From an uncultured Holosporaceae bacterium (GTDB lineage: Bacteria > Pseudomonadota > Alphaproteobacteria > RUG11792), in NCBI GenBank assembly GCA_947285985.1, contig CAMYPB010000002.1, positions 1 through 35,332 of the forward strand: DNA of 35,332 nucleotides, written 5' to 3'. Made by a program: the position numbers and the translations under genes. Position 1 is the stretch's first letter. Each line of letters begins with the position of its first letter. Below are positions 1 through 7,446 of the stretch, piece by piece. Below the pieces are notes generated by a model, which ran no database searches, was not told the DNA's origin, and saw only the letters and a program-made list of their open reading frames with translations.

Positions 1-40
1 ACATTGTTTCACGTGAAACATTTTTCACTTTTTTAGACAT
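1..40 (-). CDS. Possible 5' end of a gene leaving the window on the left
   Basis: On the minus strand an ATG at 38-40 opens a frame reading MSKKVKNVSRETM that stays open to the window edge and passes through parS. It lies in the duplicated rimI tail and has no clear ribosome binding site, so it may be chance. No function can be assigned. Confidence 0.15.
   Translation of the reverse strand, partial: MSKKVKNVSRETM
5..20. other. parS site 1 (ParB binding site)
   Basis: Exact TGTTTCACGTGAAACA, the perfect 16-bp palindrome known as the ParB recognition site of chromosomal ParABS systems. It lies beyond the rimI stop, in the duplicated rimI tail. Confidence 0.93.
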
Positions 41-116
41 TGTGAAAATCGGAGCTGCAGAAAATTGATATGATGAATCCACACACACATTATAATACGT
101 GAAAAAATCGCTACAT

Positions 117-132
117 TGTTTCACGTGAAACA
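117..132. other. parS site 2, overlapping the rimI stop codon
   Basis: Exact TGTTTCACGTGAAACA. Read on the minus strand it supplies the last three codons and stop of rimI: TGT TTC ACG TGA (Cys-Phe-Thr-stop). Confidence 0.93.
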
Positions 133-594
133 TTTTTTCATTTTTTTAGACATTGTGAAAAAATCGATGATGCGCCCATTTATTCCGATGGCATAATTCT
201 TGCGTACTCCAATATGTTGAAAACCAAGCTTTCTATAACAATTTATCGCAGCGATATTATCGGAGGCAACTTCAAGATATAAATTCTTTGTAATCTGAGA
301 AATATGCTGAATCATTTGAGATGCAAGGGATTGACCCCTCCAATCAGGATGTACCCCTATCGAGATAACCTCAGAATCATCATCAATTATCGAAGAGATC
401 AAAAAGGCAATTGGATTATCGTTCTCCAGGAGGCCGAATGTGTAGTACGGATCATTCATAATGAACGAGCGCCAGGAGGCATCGGAATACGAAACATACG
501 GAAGGCAAAGATGATGCAATGCCTTCAAAGCGTTGATATGCCTTATGTTCAGCCTCTCAATATTTATATTCCGGATCGAATCCATACACAACAT
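121..594 (-). CDS. rimI: Ribosomal-protein/peptide N-acetyltransferase RimI-like (GNAT family)
   Basis: GNAT-fold acetyltransferase of 157 aa, close to usual RimI length (about 150). RimI acetylates the N-terminal alanine of ribosomal protein S18 using acetyl-CoA. Visible features are motif A with the acetyl-CoA pyrophosphate loop (VHPDWRGQSLA, residues 81-91) and motif B with the NxxAxxxYxKLGF pattern (residues 113-125). The start overlaps the end of tsaB by 38 bp; Met4 (position 585) is an alternative. Pairing of tsaB with rimI is common in proteobacteria and supports the call. The last residues (KKCFT) and the UGA stop are written by parS. The GNAT family is certain; the S18 substrate rests on context and similarity. 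Confidence 0.85.
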   Translation of the reverse strand: MLCMDSIRNINIERLNIRHINALKALHHLCLPYVSYSDASWRSFIMNDPYYTFGLLENDNPIAFLISSIIDDDSEVISIGVHPDWRGQSLASQMIQHISQITKNLYLEVASDNIAAINCYRKLGFQHIGVRKNYAIGINGRIIDFFTMSKKMKKCFT

Positions 595-1141
595 CCAAAT
601 TATTATGAATCAAATTCTTATTTATATTCGCAATATTTGAACCGAGTATTTCGAGTTGAACCCCCGCAAAATTGTGTGAATTAAATATTTCTGAATCATC
701 GAAATACACGTTCTGATAGGTATCCTGCAATACGTCCTCATCGCATACTCGATAGTTATATATCGAATCATCGAGAAAATCCATACAGAAAAAATCACCC
801 CTCATCGTTGGAATTGCAATGATTCCGTCATCTTTTTTATGTTGTCTCAATATCATTAGGTATGGCAGAAAATTTGAGACCGACACAACGGAGATCGATG
901 GTTTTGTTATCAGAATTCCCCTTGCGATTGAGTTGAGAACTCTGATGGATGTGAAGGATCCCGGTCCTGCGGATACGATGAGTTCCGATATTTCCCCCTC
1001 CTTTCCATCGATGACATCCCGTATGAAAGGGACGATATCGTCGGAAACGGACCTTAAATTCTCGGATTCATGAACCAATGCATTCTCCGATGATGTTGCG
1101 GCATAGCAAATTTTTCCTCTTAAACAGATTGATAATTTCAT
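557..1141 (-). CDS. tsaB: tRNA threonylcarbamoyladenosine biosynthesis protein TsaB
   Basis: TsaB (YeaZ family) is the non-catalytic partner of TsaD in forming N6-threonylcarbamoyladenosine at position 37 of ANN-decoding tRNAs. The diagnostic GPGSFTSIR motif is at residues 59-67, and a C-terminal YGFDPEYKY matches the family's PxY end. At 194 aa it is shorter than the E. coli protein (about 230). The N-terminal AIDTS-like strand is replaced by ICLRG, so the old ASKHA nucleotide motif is gone; TsaB does not need it for catalysis. The ATG overlaps the stop of the upstream nrdG-like gene (TAATG), so the two are translationally coupled. The frame cannot extend upstream because a TGA intervenes. 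Confidence 0.88.
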   Translation of the reverse strand: MKLSICLRGKICYAATSSENALVHESENLRSVSDDIVPFIRDVIDGKEGEISELIVSAGPGSFTSIRVLNSIARGILITKPSISVVSVSNFLPYLMILRQHKKDDGIIAIPTMRGDFFCMDFLDDSIYNYRVCDEDVLQDTYQNVYFDDSEIFNSHNFAGVQLEILGSNIANINKNLIHNNLDVVYGFDPEYKY

Positions 1142-1824
1142 TATTTTCGTATCTCCACGTCAATATATCCTGAAATTTTCTCTAATATTTCAGCACTTGG
1201 TAGGTTTAATTTTACATCATTTTTATTAAAACGCAATATGCATTGTTGTATAAACCATTTTTTTATTCCCAATTTATTGAGGGAGACTGCGATATTGAGC
1301 ATATCGGAATCGTTGAGAAAGCGGCTATCAAACGTCGTCCGCACTTCAAAATCGACATTATTATCGATGAGGATATTGAGACTTTTCATCGCATTATCCC
1401 CCCCCTTTGAATTTCCCGTAATCATATTATAGAGATGGGGATCATCGAGGGGAGCCTTTATATCGAGGCCGACCCAATCAACGATATCGATTATATTTTT
1501 GAGATTCTCGGGATAGAATCCTGAAGTATGGAGCCCTATCAAAAAATGATAACATTGTTTCACGTGAAACATTTTTTCACGGAGATCGTCGTTTGCGAGG
1601 GGTTCACCTCCGCTAAAAACTATGGCATCTATCATATTCTGACGTCTCTTCAAAAAATCGTCGATTGTTTCACGTGAAACATTTTGTTCATTAGAATCGA
1701 AATTTTGGAGATGTGCATTATGGCAGTATCGACATTTGAGGGGACAACCTCGACAGAAAATGATCGCTGATATCTTCCCCGGATAATCTATCATCGAAAA
1801 TTTTTCAAGACCAGCAATTTGCAT
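1141..1824 (-). CDS. nrdG: Anaerobic ribonucleotide reductase activating protein-like radical SAM enzyme
   Basis: Radical SAM protein of the NrdG/pyruvate formate-lyase activase type, 228 aa. It begins MQIAGLEKFSMIDYPGK, typical of the family, followed by the cluster motif CxxxCxxC (CPLKCRYC, Cys 27, 31, 34) and the SAM-binding FSGGEP (about residues 70-75). The start at 1824 is chosen because AAGGAG lies about 10 nt upstream; an earlier in-frame ATG at 1866 has no such site. Two parS copies lie inside, encoding NVSRET (residues 48-53) and MFHVK (residues 85-89). Both replace rather than interrupt family sequence. No class III reductase (nrdD) is visible here, so the substrate protein is uncertain. 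Confidence 0.8.
   Translation of the reverse strand: MQIAGLEKFSMIDYPGKISAIIFCRGCPLKCRYCHNAHLQNFDSNEQNVSRETIDDFLKRRQNMIDAIVFSGGEPLANDDLREKMFHVKQCYHFLIGLHTSGFYPENLKNIIDIVDWVGLDIKAPLDDPHLYNMITGNSKGGDNAMKSLNILIDNNVDFEVRTTFDSRFLNDSDMLNIAVSLNKLGIKKWFIQQCILRFNKNDVKLNLPSAEILEKISGYIDVEIRK
1556..1571. other. parS site 3, inside the nrdG-like gene
   Basis: Exact TGTTTCACGTGAAACA. Read in the host frame on the minus strand it encodes M-F-H-V-K, in the region after the SAM-binding GGEP motif. Confidence 0.93.
1666..1681. other. parS site 4, inside the nrdG-like gene
   Basis: Exact TGTTTCACGTGAAACA. Read in the host frame it encodes V-S-R-E-T, in the linker between the cysteine cluster and GGEP. It is in a different reading phase from site 3 in the same gene. 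Confidence 0.93.
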
Positions 1825-1868
1825 ATTATTTTCACTCCTTATAACATCACCATAATTTTTGATCATAT

Positions 1869-1884
1869 TGTTTCACGTGAAACA
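1869..1884. other. parS site 5
   Basis: Exact TGTTTCACGTGAAACA in the gap between thrS and the nrdG-like gene, just upstream of the latter. Confidence 0.93.
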
Positions 1885-1982
1885 TTTTTGCGAGGACGAT
1901 GAATCATTCACCTTGAATCTTGCGGAGAGGATGGAGATGAGATGTGGAATCCTTCATAATAACCCTCAAAAAACGACGACAT

Positions 1983-1998
1983 TGTTTCACGTGAAACA
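1983..1998. other. parS site 6
   Basis: Exact TGTTTCACGTGAAACA in the same gap as site 5, about 30 bp from the thrS terminator. Confidence 0.93.
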
Positions 1999-2029
1999 TT
2001 TTCACATTTTTGAATGTGTGACACAATAT

Positions 2030-2063
2030 AAAAAAAACGGGTAATCCGCGGAGGATACACCCG
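2030..2063 (-). terminator. Rho-independent terminator of thrS
   Basis: On the minus strand, CGGGT...ATCC (loop) GGAT.ACCCG forms a GC-rich two-part stem followed by eight T residues, starting about 40 nt after the thrS stop. It separates thrS from the nrdG-tsaB-rimI block. Confidence 0.85.
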
Positions 2064-2101
2064 ATTATACACACATCACAATAATGCAATACTCACATAT
2101 A

Positions 2102-4033
2102 TTATTGACGATTTATCATTAATTCATCGAATATTTTAATCATTTCATCGATACTCATATTCACGGTATCATTATTTCCGAGTTTTCGGAGGGAGACCGT
2201 TTTATTTTCGGCTTCTTTTTTCCCGACGACGATTATATACGGTATTTTTTTGAGGGAATGTTCTCGTATTTTATAGTTAATCTTCTGATTATCTATATCG
2301 AGGACTGCGCGGAAACCTTTATTTTCAAGTATTTCGAACAATTCCGATGCATATTTCGAAGATTCATCCGTGATACTTGCGATCGCTATCTGAACGGGAG
2401 CGAGCCAGAACGGGAATTTTCCTGCATAATTTTCGATGAGGATTCCGATGAAACGTTCGAGTGATCCGACGAGTGCGCGATGGAGCATGACGGGACGTTG
2501 TTTATTTCCCTCATTATCGATATACGAGATATCGAATCTTTCAGGGAGAACGAAATCGACCTGCAATGTTCCGCACTGCCAATCTCTTCCGAGACAATCT
2601 TTCAGGACGAATTCGAGTTTTGGTCCATAGAATGCGCCCTCTCCTTTATTGATCGTATATTTGAGACCTGAGGCATCTGCTGCTTCCATCAATGATTTTT
2701 CCGCGATATCCCAGACTTCATCGGATCCTGCTCTTTTTTCTGGTCTATCCGAGAATTTGACGTGGATATCATTAAATCCGAAGGCGGAATATATTTCTTT
2801 GAGGGCACTGCATATATTCTGTGTTTCCGAGACGATCTGATCTTTTCGACAGAAGACATGAGCGTCGTCCTGTGTGAATGCGCGGACTCTCATGAGGCCG
2901 TGTAATGATCCGGAAGGTTCGTTTCGATGACACAACCCGAATTCTGCCATACGAATTGGAAGGTCTCTATAACTTTTGACTGGACCATTCTTATAGATTG
3001 TGAGGTGGCCCGGACAATTCATAGGTTTTATGGCCATTGTTTTGTCATCTCCATCATTCACGATGAACATATTCTCGCGGAATTTATCCCAATGTCCTGA
3101 GGTTTCCCAGAGTGATTTATTCAACATTGTTGGGGTTTGAACGAGGAAATATCCATATTTTTTGATGACACTAAAGACGAAATCTTTAACTGTGTTGAAG
3201 AGGACTGTTCCATTTTTAAGCCAGAAAACACTTCCAGACGCTTCCTCATCGATATGGAAGAGTTCGAGTTCGACTCCAAGTTTTCGATGGTCGCGTGCTT
3301 GTGCTTCTTCGATCATCTTCGTATAATCGTTCAGATCTTTTTTCGAGAGGAATGCGATGGCATATATTCTTTGGAGCATATCCTTTGAACTATCCCCCCT
3401 CCAATACGCTCCCGCGACATTCATGAGTTTGAATCCATCTTTCGGCATGAAGGATGTGTTTGGGATATGTGGACCTCTGCAGAGATCTATAAAATCTTCA
3501 TATTTATTATTTCCATGGATTTTATAGAGTGTAACCATATCAGTATTGAGATCATTAATAATCTCGACTTTATAATCCTCATGTTTTTCGGAGAAATATT
3601 TGATGGCTTCATCTGATGGGATTTCGATTCTTTCGAATGGGAGGGCAGATTCTATGATATCCCTCATAATTTCCTCGATTTTTGAGAAATCCTCAACTGA
3701 GAAATTTTTAACATCTGATTTAACGTCATAATAGAATCCATTTTCGATGGTTGGGCCTATCGCGAATTTTATATTATGATCAAATTCACGGAGGGCCATT
3801 GCGAGGATATGGGCTGCGCTATGGCGTATTATAGGGAGGACCTCTTCTTTATCATTCATCGTTATTATTGAGACATTATCGTCATTATGTAGTTCCGTAC
3901 TGAGATCCATGAGTTTTCCATTGATCATTGCGACGACCGATTTTTTTGAGATACCTATAGAATTTGCGAGATCCAGTGCGGAACTTTTATCTTCTATTTC
4001 TTTTTTATCTCCATTTTTTAGTATAACAAACAT
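2102..4033 (-). CDS. thrS: Threonine--tRNA ligase
   Basis: Class II threonyl-tRNA synthetase, 643 aa, full length compared with E. coli (642). Domain order: TGS domain (about 1-60); editing domain with HxxxH (His71, His75) and CRGPH (Cys185, His189); catalytic core with MNCPGH, whose Cys340 is a zinc ligand; the RAFTQDDAH motif; class II motif 3 (LHRALVGSLERFIG); and a C-terminal anticodon-binding domain from about residue 545. The ATG at 4033 follows an AGGT-like site. It attaches threonine to tRNA-Thr, with editing of mischarged serine expected. It lies downstream of gatC on the same strand and ends in a strong terminator. Confidence 0.97.
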   Translation of the reverse strand: MFVILKNGDKKEIEDKSSALDLANSIGISKKSVVAMINGKLMDLSTELHNDDNVSIITMNDKEEVLPIIRHSAAHILAMALREFDHNIKFAIGPTIENGFYYDVKSDVKNFSVEDFSKIEEIMRDIIESALPFERIEIPSDEAIKYFSEKHEDYKVEIINDLNTDMVTLYKIHGNNKYEDFIDLCRGPHIPNTSFMPKDGFKLMNVAGAYWRGDSSKDMLQRIYAIAFLSKKDLNDYTKMIEEAQARDHRKLGVELELFHIDEEASGSVFWLKNGTVLFNTVKDFVFSVIKKYGYFLVQTPTMLNKSLWETSGHWDKFRENMFIVNDGDDKTMAIKPMNCPGHLTIYKNGPVKSYRDLPIRMAEFGLCHRNEPSGSLHGLMRVRAFTQDDAHVFCRKDQIVSETQNICSALKEIYSAFGFNDIHVKFSDRPEKRAGSDEVWDIAEKSLMEAADASGLKYTINKGEGAFYGPKLEFVLKDCLGRDWQCGTLQVDFVLPERFDISYIDNEGNKQRPVMLHRALVGSLERFIGILIENYAGKFPFWLAPVQIAIASITDESSKYASELFEILENKGFRAVLDIDNQKINYKIREHSLKKIPYIIVVGKKEAENKTVSLRKLGNNDTVNMSIDEMIKIFDELMINRQ

Positions 4034-4081
4034 AAGCTATTACCTTTTTTTTTATTGTTTTATATATTGTATAACATTATA

Positions 4082-4366
4082 TTATTCGACGACTTTTGGG
4101 ACCTCGAACATACCGAATTTTTTGGAGGGTGCATTACTAAGGACCTGATCGACATTATTTTTCATGATGACTTCATCTTTTCTTTCTGGGGTTGTCGTGA
4201 AGTTTTCGGGGGATGTTATATCGACGTTCGAGACGTCTATACTATTGAGTTGATCGATCCATTCGAATATACCGTTCAATTTTTTGAGGTACATATCCAT
4301 TTCAGAATCTTCTATAGAGAGTCGCGACAATTTTGCGACGTTCATCAAATCTTTTTTATCTATCAT
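4082..4366 (-). CDS. gatC: Aspartyl/glutamyl-tRNA amidotransferase subunit C
   Basis: GatC is the small stabilising subunit of the GatCAB complex, which amidates Glu-tRNA-Gln and Asp-tRNA-Asn. The 94-aa protein starts MIDKKDLMNVAKLSRLSI and contains the family pattern ending in the LNGIFEWIDQLNSIDVSNV region (about residues 30-50). The start at 4366 matches the family's beginning; the frame is open for another 62 codons upstream, but those overlap ruvB and parS and look non-genic. gatA and gatB, often adjacent, are not in the window. It lies between ruvB and thrS, probably in one transcript. Confidence 0.88.
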   Translation of the reverse strand: MIDKKDLMNVAKLSRLSIEDSEMDMYLKKLNGIFEWIDQLNSIDVSNVDITSPENFTTTPERKDEVIMKNNVDQVLSNAPSKKFGMFEVPKVVE

Positions 4367-4477
4367 AATCAGCAAACCACAACAAATTTTATCATTCCAA
4401 ACTATATGGGAATATTTTAGCACTAAGTCATACGATTTTCTATAGTGTGGATATCGGCTTCTTATTTTTGAACAAAA

Positions 4478-4493
4478 TGTTTCACGTGAAACA
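4478..4493. other. parS site 7, overlapping the ruvB stop codon
   Basis: Exact TGTTTCACGTGAAACA. On the minus strand it supplies the ruvB terminus TGT TTC ACG TGA (Cys-Phe-Thr-stop), the same codon phase as site 2 at the end of rimI. Confidence 0.93.
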
Positions 4494-5483
4494 TTTTTCA
4501 CGTCCTTTTTCCGTGATGATTCGTCCTCTTGGAGTTTTTTGGATGAGACCACATTGTATGAGGTATGGTTCGACGACGTCTTCCAATGTATTCGTTGATT
4601 CTGAGAGGGCTGCAGAGAGAGTTTCTATTCCAACGGGTCCCCCATTGAAGAGTTCGATTATCGCGTTCAAATATTTTTTATCTTCGAAATCGAGGCCCAT
4701 AGGATCGACATTGAGTTGGTTGAGTGCCTGATTTGTGATATTCATATCGATTATATTCGAATTTTTGATACTCGCGAAATCACGGACTCTTCGAAGGAGA
4801 CGTACGGCGATTCTCGGAGTTCCCCTTGATCGTCTTGCGATTTCATACGATGAATCCTCACATATTGAGAATCCCAATATATGGGCATTCCTCATAATAA
4901 TCGACGATAATTCGTCATGATTATAGAATTCGAGTCGAAGGGGTATACCGAATCTTTCGCGGAGTGGTTCCGAGAGGAGGCCCAATCTTGTCGTTGCAGC
5001 AACGAGCGTGAATTTCGGAATATCAATACGTATGGCCTTTGCAGACTGTCCCTCCCCTATCATTATATCGATTTTGAAGTCTTCCATAGCGGGGTATAAT
5101 ATTTCTTCAACAGCGGGATGCATTCTATGAATCTCATCGATAAAAAGGATATCATTTTCATTCATATTCGTGAGGAGAGACGCGAGATCCCCTGGTTTCG
5201 TTATAACGGGTCCTGACGTTGTCTTTATATTCGATCCCATCTCATTTGCGATAATCTGAGAGAGAGTCGTTTTTCCGAGACCTGGAGGCCCTGAGAATAA
5301 AACATGATCGAGAGACTCATTCCTCGATTTCGCGGCCCTTATGAAGATGGAGAGATTTTCACAGACCTGTCGTTGACCTGTGAAATCATCGAGACTACGA
5401 GGCCTAAGACATCTATCCTCCATTATATTGATTTTATCATCGTATATTATATTGGGATCTATAATCCGACTATCATTATTCAT
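4482..5483 (-). CDS. ruvB: Holliday junction branch migration helicase subunit RuvB
   Basis: AAA+ motor that drives branch migration of Holliday junctions with RuvA. The 333-aa protein has Walker A GPPGLGKT (65-72), Walker B DEIH (116-119), the TTR sensor segment (VAATTRLGLLSEPLRERFG) with its arginine-finger region, and a winged-helix C-terminus (TPRGRIIT). The usual last residues are replaced by EKGREKCFT, where CFT-stop is parS sequence. ruvA is about 22 kb away, after dxr, so the usual ruvAB pair is split. gatC follows on the same strand after about 115 bp. Confidence 0.97.
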   Translation of the reverse strand: MNNDSRIIDPNIIYDDKINIMEDRCLRPRSLDDFTGQRQVCENLSIFIRAAKSRNESLDHVLFSGPPGLGKTTLSQIIANEMGSNIKTTSGPVITKPGDLASLLTNMNENDILFIDEIHRMHPAVEEILYPAMEDFKIDIMIGEGQSAKAIRIDIPKFTLVAATTRLGLLSEPLRERFGIPLRLEFYNHDELSSIIMRNAHILGFSICEDSSYEIARRSRGTPRIAVRLLRRVRDFASIKNSNIIDMNITNQALNQLNVDPMGLDFEDKKYLNAIIELFNGGPVGIETLSAALSESTNTLEDVVEPYLIQCGLIQKTPRGRIITEKGREKCFT

Positions 5484-5637
5484 ATATCTGTGTTATAATA
5501 TCTTTGTTATGTCGCATTTTGTATTATATAGACATAATATCAAAAGAGAATTAAGAGCAAAAGCATAAAATAAATATATTGATAATTTTCTTAATTTTTG
5601 CGACAATTTTTATTAGAAGGAAAAGGAAAAGTGTTTT

Positions 5638-6450
5638 ATGGCAACTAAATTTTGGATAGCGGACACATTCAGTCGCGTTCCTCTTGGGGGAACTCCAGCA
5701 TCTGTTATATTCGTTGAGGATTTCGATGATGAGATTCTTCTTCAGAATATCGCTATGGAATTGAACGTGCCCGAGACAGTTTTTATCAAGAATTTTGGAT
5801 CATCTGAGTATGATTTTGAGTTATTGTGTTTTTGTCCGTCTATGAAGGGGATGTATTTTGGAAACTGTTTATTTGCGGCATCCCATATAATACGTGAACA
5901 AAAATTGACGAATAGTCGGAATTTTAATCTAATTTTATCTGATAGAGTTTTTGCAGTGAACATCGATGATGATGAGAGGATACGTATTCGATTTTCGAGT
6001 ATTCGTATAAAGAAGGTCCCTCTTCCCGAGACGATGCATAGTGCGATAGACGGAGAAATAATAGTCTCCGCTGCAGAATCGAAGGGATCCCTTATTATTG
6101 AGGTCAGAAGTCCGAAGAAATTATCGAATATAAATCCGAATATCGGGCTCATCAATAATCTCGATTACACGACCGTTATTTTGACGTCTGACACTCATTA
6201 TGAGCAGGATCTAGACTATGATTTTTGTGCACGGGTTTTCACTCCGAAACTTGGATTCGTTGAATCCCACGTCAATCCACTCGCTCATTTGAGACTCGCG
6301 TCATACTGGTCGAATCGTATGGAAAAACAGAGTATGAGAGGATTTCAGGACTCATTGAGATCGGGGTATGTTGATATCGAATATGATGATGAATATACGT
6401 ATATCTCGGGAAATTGTATAACCGCAACGTCGGGAGATTTATTCGTCTAG
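5638..6450 (+). CDS. PhzF family isomerase/epimerase-like protein
   Basis: 270-aa protein with the two-lobed PhzF/diaminopimelate-epimerase-like architecture. The opening DTFSRVPLGGTPASVI corresponds to the family DAFT...GNPAAV. The catalytic glutamate of PhzF corresponds to Glu46 in PETVFI. The middle motif FGNCLFAASHII matches GHATLAAAHVL but lacks the histidine. The C-lobe has FTPKLGFVESHVNPLAHLRLASYW, corresponding to F.P..G..EDPVTGSAH. Several hallmark residues differ, so it is a divergent member whose substrate cannot be named. It stands alone, divergent from ruvB, with AGGAAAAGG upstream of the ATG. Confidence 0.75.
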   Translation: MATKFWIADTFSRVPLGGTPASVIFVEDFDDEILLQNIAMELNVPETVFIKNFGSSEYDFELLCFCPSMKGMYFGNCLFAASHIIREQKLTNSRNFNLILSDRVFAVNIDDDERIRIRFSSIRIKKVPLPETMHSAIDGEIIVSAAESKGSLIIEVRSPKKLSNINPNIGLINNLDYTTVILTSDTHYEQDLDYDFCARVFTPKLGFVESHVNPLAHLRLASYWSNRMEKQSMRGFQDSLRSGYVDIEYDDEYTYISGNCITATSGDLFV

Positions 6451-6478
6451 CACGATGTTTAAAGCGATGTGTCGTTAT

Positions 6479-6506
6479 TTAACATTTATGTAGATTTATA
6501 TATACT
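6479..6506 (+). promoter_or_regulatory. Probable sigma-70-type promoter of rplI
   Basis: TTAACA (6479-6484), a 16-bp spacer, then TATACT (6501-6506), about 60 bp upstream of the rplI ATG. A palindrome ATGTTAACAT (6510-6519) follows close to the expected start site. Confidence 0.5.
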
Positions 6507-6567
6507 AAAATGTTAACATCTATGTTATGCAAGTGTTTATTTTTTTCTTTGTTAAGGTTTTTTTAAT

Positions 6568-7092
6568 ATGAAAATTGTGTTATTAGAAAGAGTTGAGAAT
6601 CTAGGTTTTATAGGGGATGTTGTTGAGGTCAAGAGTGGGTATGCGAGAAATTATCTTCTTCCAAAAAAGAAGGCTCTTCGCGCAACTCCTGCAAATCTCG
6701 AATTTTTCGCATCTCAAAAAGCAGAAATCGAAGCAAACAACATTAAATTGAAGAATGAAGCCGAAAAAGTATACGAGAAGATGACGGACGTTTCTCTCGT
6801 TGTCGTTCGTCAGGCGAGTGAATCAGGATTCCTCTTTGGATCAGTGCGCTCTGGAGATATCGTTTCGTCCCTCGATGAAAAAGGATTCAAGATTTCAAAA
6901 AATCAGGTTAAAATCGATACTCCTATCAAAACCGTTGGAAATCACATTGTGAAGATTACCCTTCATCCTGAAGTTTCGATCGAAATCCCAGTTCGCGTCA
7001 TGACAGCTCAAGAACTCGGATCGTCTGATATGTCATCCCATGATGAACAAATCGAAAATAAACCTTCCGTTGAAGAATCTTCAAATAATTAA
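6568..7092 (+). CDS. rplI: 50S ribosomal protein L9
   Basis: L9 binds 23S rRNA near the base of the L1 stalk. The 174-aa protein starts MKIVLLERVENLGFIGDVVEVKSGYARNYLLP in family form, has the long connecting helix (about 41-75) and the C-terminal domain (about 80-150). An extra Ser/Glu/Asn-rich tail of about 25 residues follows, as in many alphaproteobacteria. The usual neighbours rpsF and rpsR are absent, so it is a single gene with its own promoter and terminator. AAGG precedes the start. Confidence 0.97.
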   Translation: MKIVLLERVENLGFIGDVVEVKSGYARNYLLPKKKALRATPANLEFFASQKAEIEANNIKLKNEAEKVYEKMTDVSLVVVRQASESGFLFGSVRSGDIVSSLDEKGFKISKNQVKIDTPIKTVGNHIVKITLHPEVSIEIPVRVMTAQELGSSDMSSHDEQIENKPSVEESSNN

Positions 7093-7115
7093 ATATAGAA
7101 ATTTTGTCTTCTATG

Positions 7116-7153
7116 AAAAACCCAATTATATATCGAAGTAATTGGGATTTTTT
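7116..7153 (+). terminator. Rho-independent terminator of rplI
   Basis: CCCAATTA (7121-7128) pairs with TAATTGGG (7139-7146) and is followed by A and six T residues, about 30 nt after the rplI stop. Confidence 0.85.
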
Positions 7154-7183
7154 ATAACATAATATCAAAACACAAAAAAATCC

Positions 7184-7212
7184 TTGATAAAAAATTTTTA
7201 TTGTGATAGTAT
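7184..7212 (+). promoter_or_regulatory. Promoter of tRNA-Leu
   Basis: TTGATA (7184-7189), a 17-bp spacer, then TAGTAT (7207-7212), ending 14 bp before the mature tRNA 5' end. Confidence 0.65.
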
Positions 7213-7226
7213 GAATCATGAGGTGC

Positions 7227-7313
7227 GCCCTTGTGGCGGAATTGGTAGACGCATCAGACTCAAAATCTGACGTTCGTAGGAACATGGGAGTTCGAGTCTC
7301 CCCGAGGGCACCA
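7227..7313 (+). tRNA. tRNA-Leu (anticodon CAA)
   Basis: An 87-nt class II tRNA with CCA encoded. The acceptor stem GCCCTTG pairs with CGAGGGC, including one G-T pair. The D-loop region is GGCGGAATTGGTAGACGC, and the anticodon stem TCAGA/TCTGA holds loop CTCAAAA, giving anticodon CAA for UUG codons. The variable arm is long, and the T-loop TTCGAGT is present. It is followed directly by tyrS. Confidence 0.95.
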
Positions 7314-7446
7314 TACTTCTATTTTTTTTCAAAGACATAAAAAAATTAATTTTATTGTGTATGAAATGTTAATAATCGCGTATTTTCGTGATAACATCAT
7401 ACATATGAGCCCTAATATTATTTATAGAAAACATGGAGAAAGATTT

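Larger units (their letters stand above)
1..166. repeat. Imperfect direct repeat carrying parS and the rimI 3' end
   Basis: Positions 1-51 and 113-166 are near-identical. Each holds an exact parS followed by a T-run, then the segment that on the minus strand reads as the rimI tail (FTMSKK). They differ by a few indels and substitutions in the A/T tracts. The second copy is the true rimI 3' end; the first is a duplicate about 60 bp downstream of the rimI stop. Seen directly. That parS was copied together with its flanks is inference. Confidence 0.8.

Noticed and set aside
1859..2089. Short open frames on both strands reading MFHVK.. through parS sites 5 and 6
   Set aside because: They arise because parS itself is open in several phases. 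They have no ribosome binding sites, overlap the thrS terminator and show no protein-like composition.
5..4493. Repeated 16-mer as a CRISPR array or transcription-factor operator
   Set aside because: Spacing is irregular (about 100 to 2500 bp), copies lie inside genes and at stop codons, and the sequence is exactly the known ParB site.
4367..4552. 62-residue N-terminal extension of gatC
   Set aside because: It overlaps the ruvB end and parS and is not part of the GatC family. The family start matches Met at 4366.
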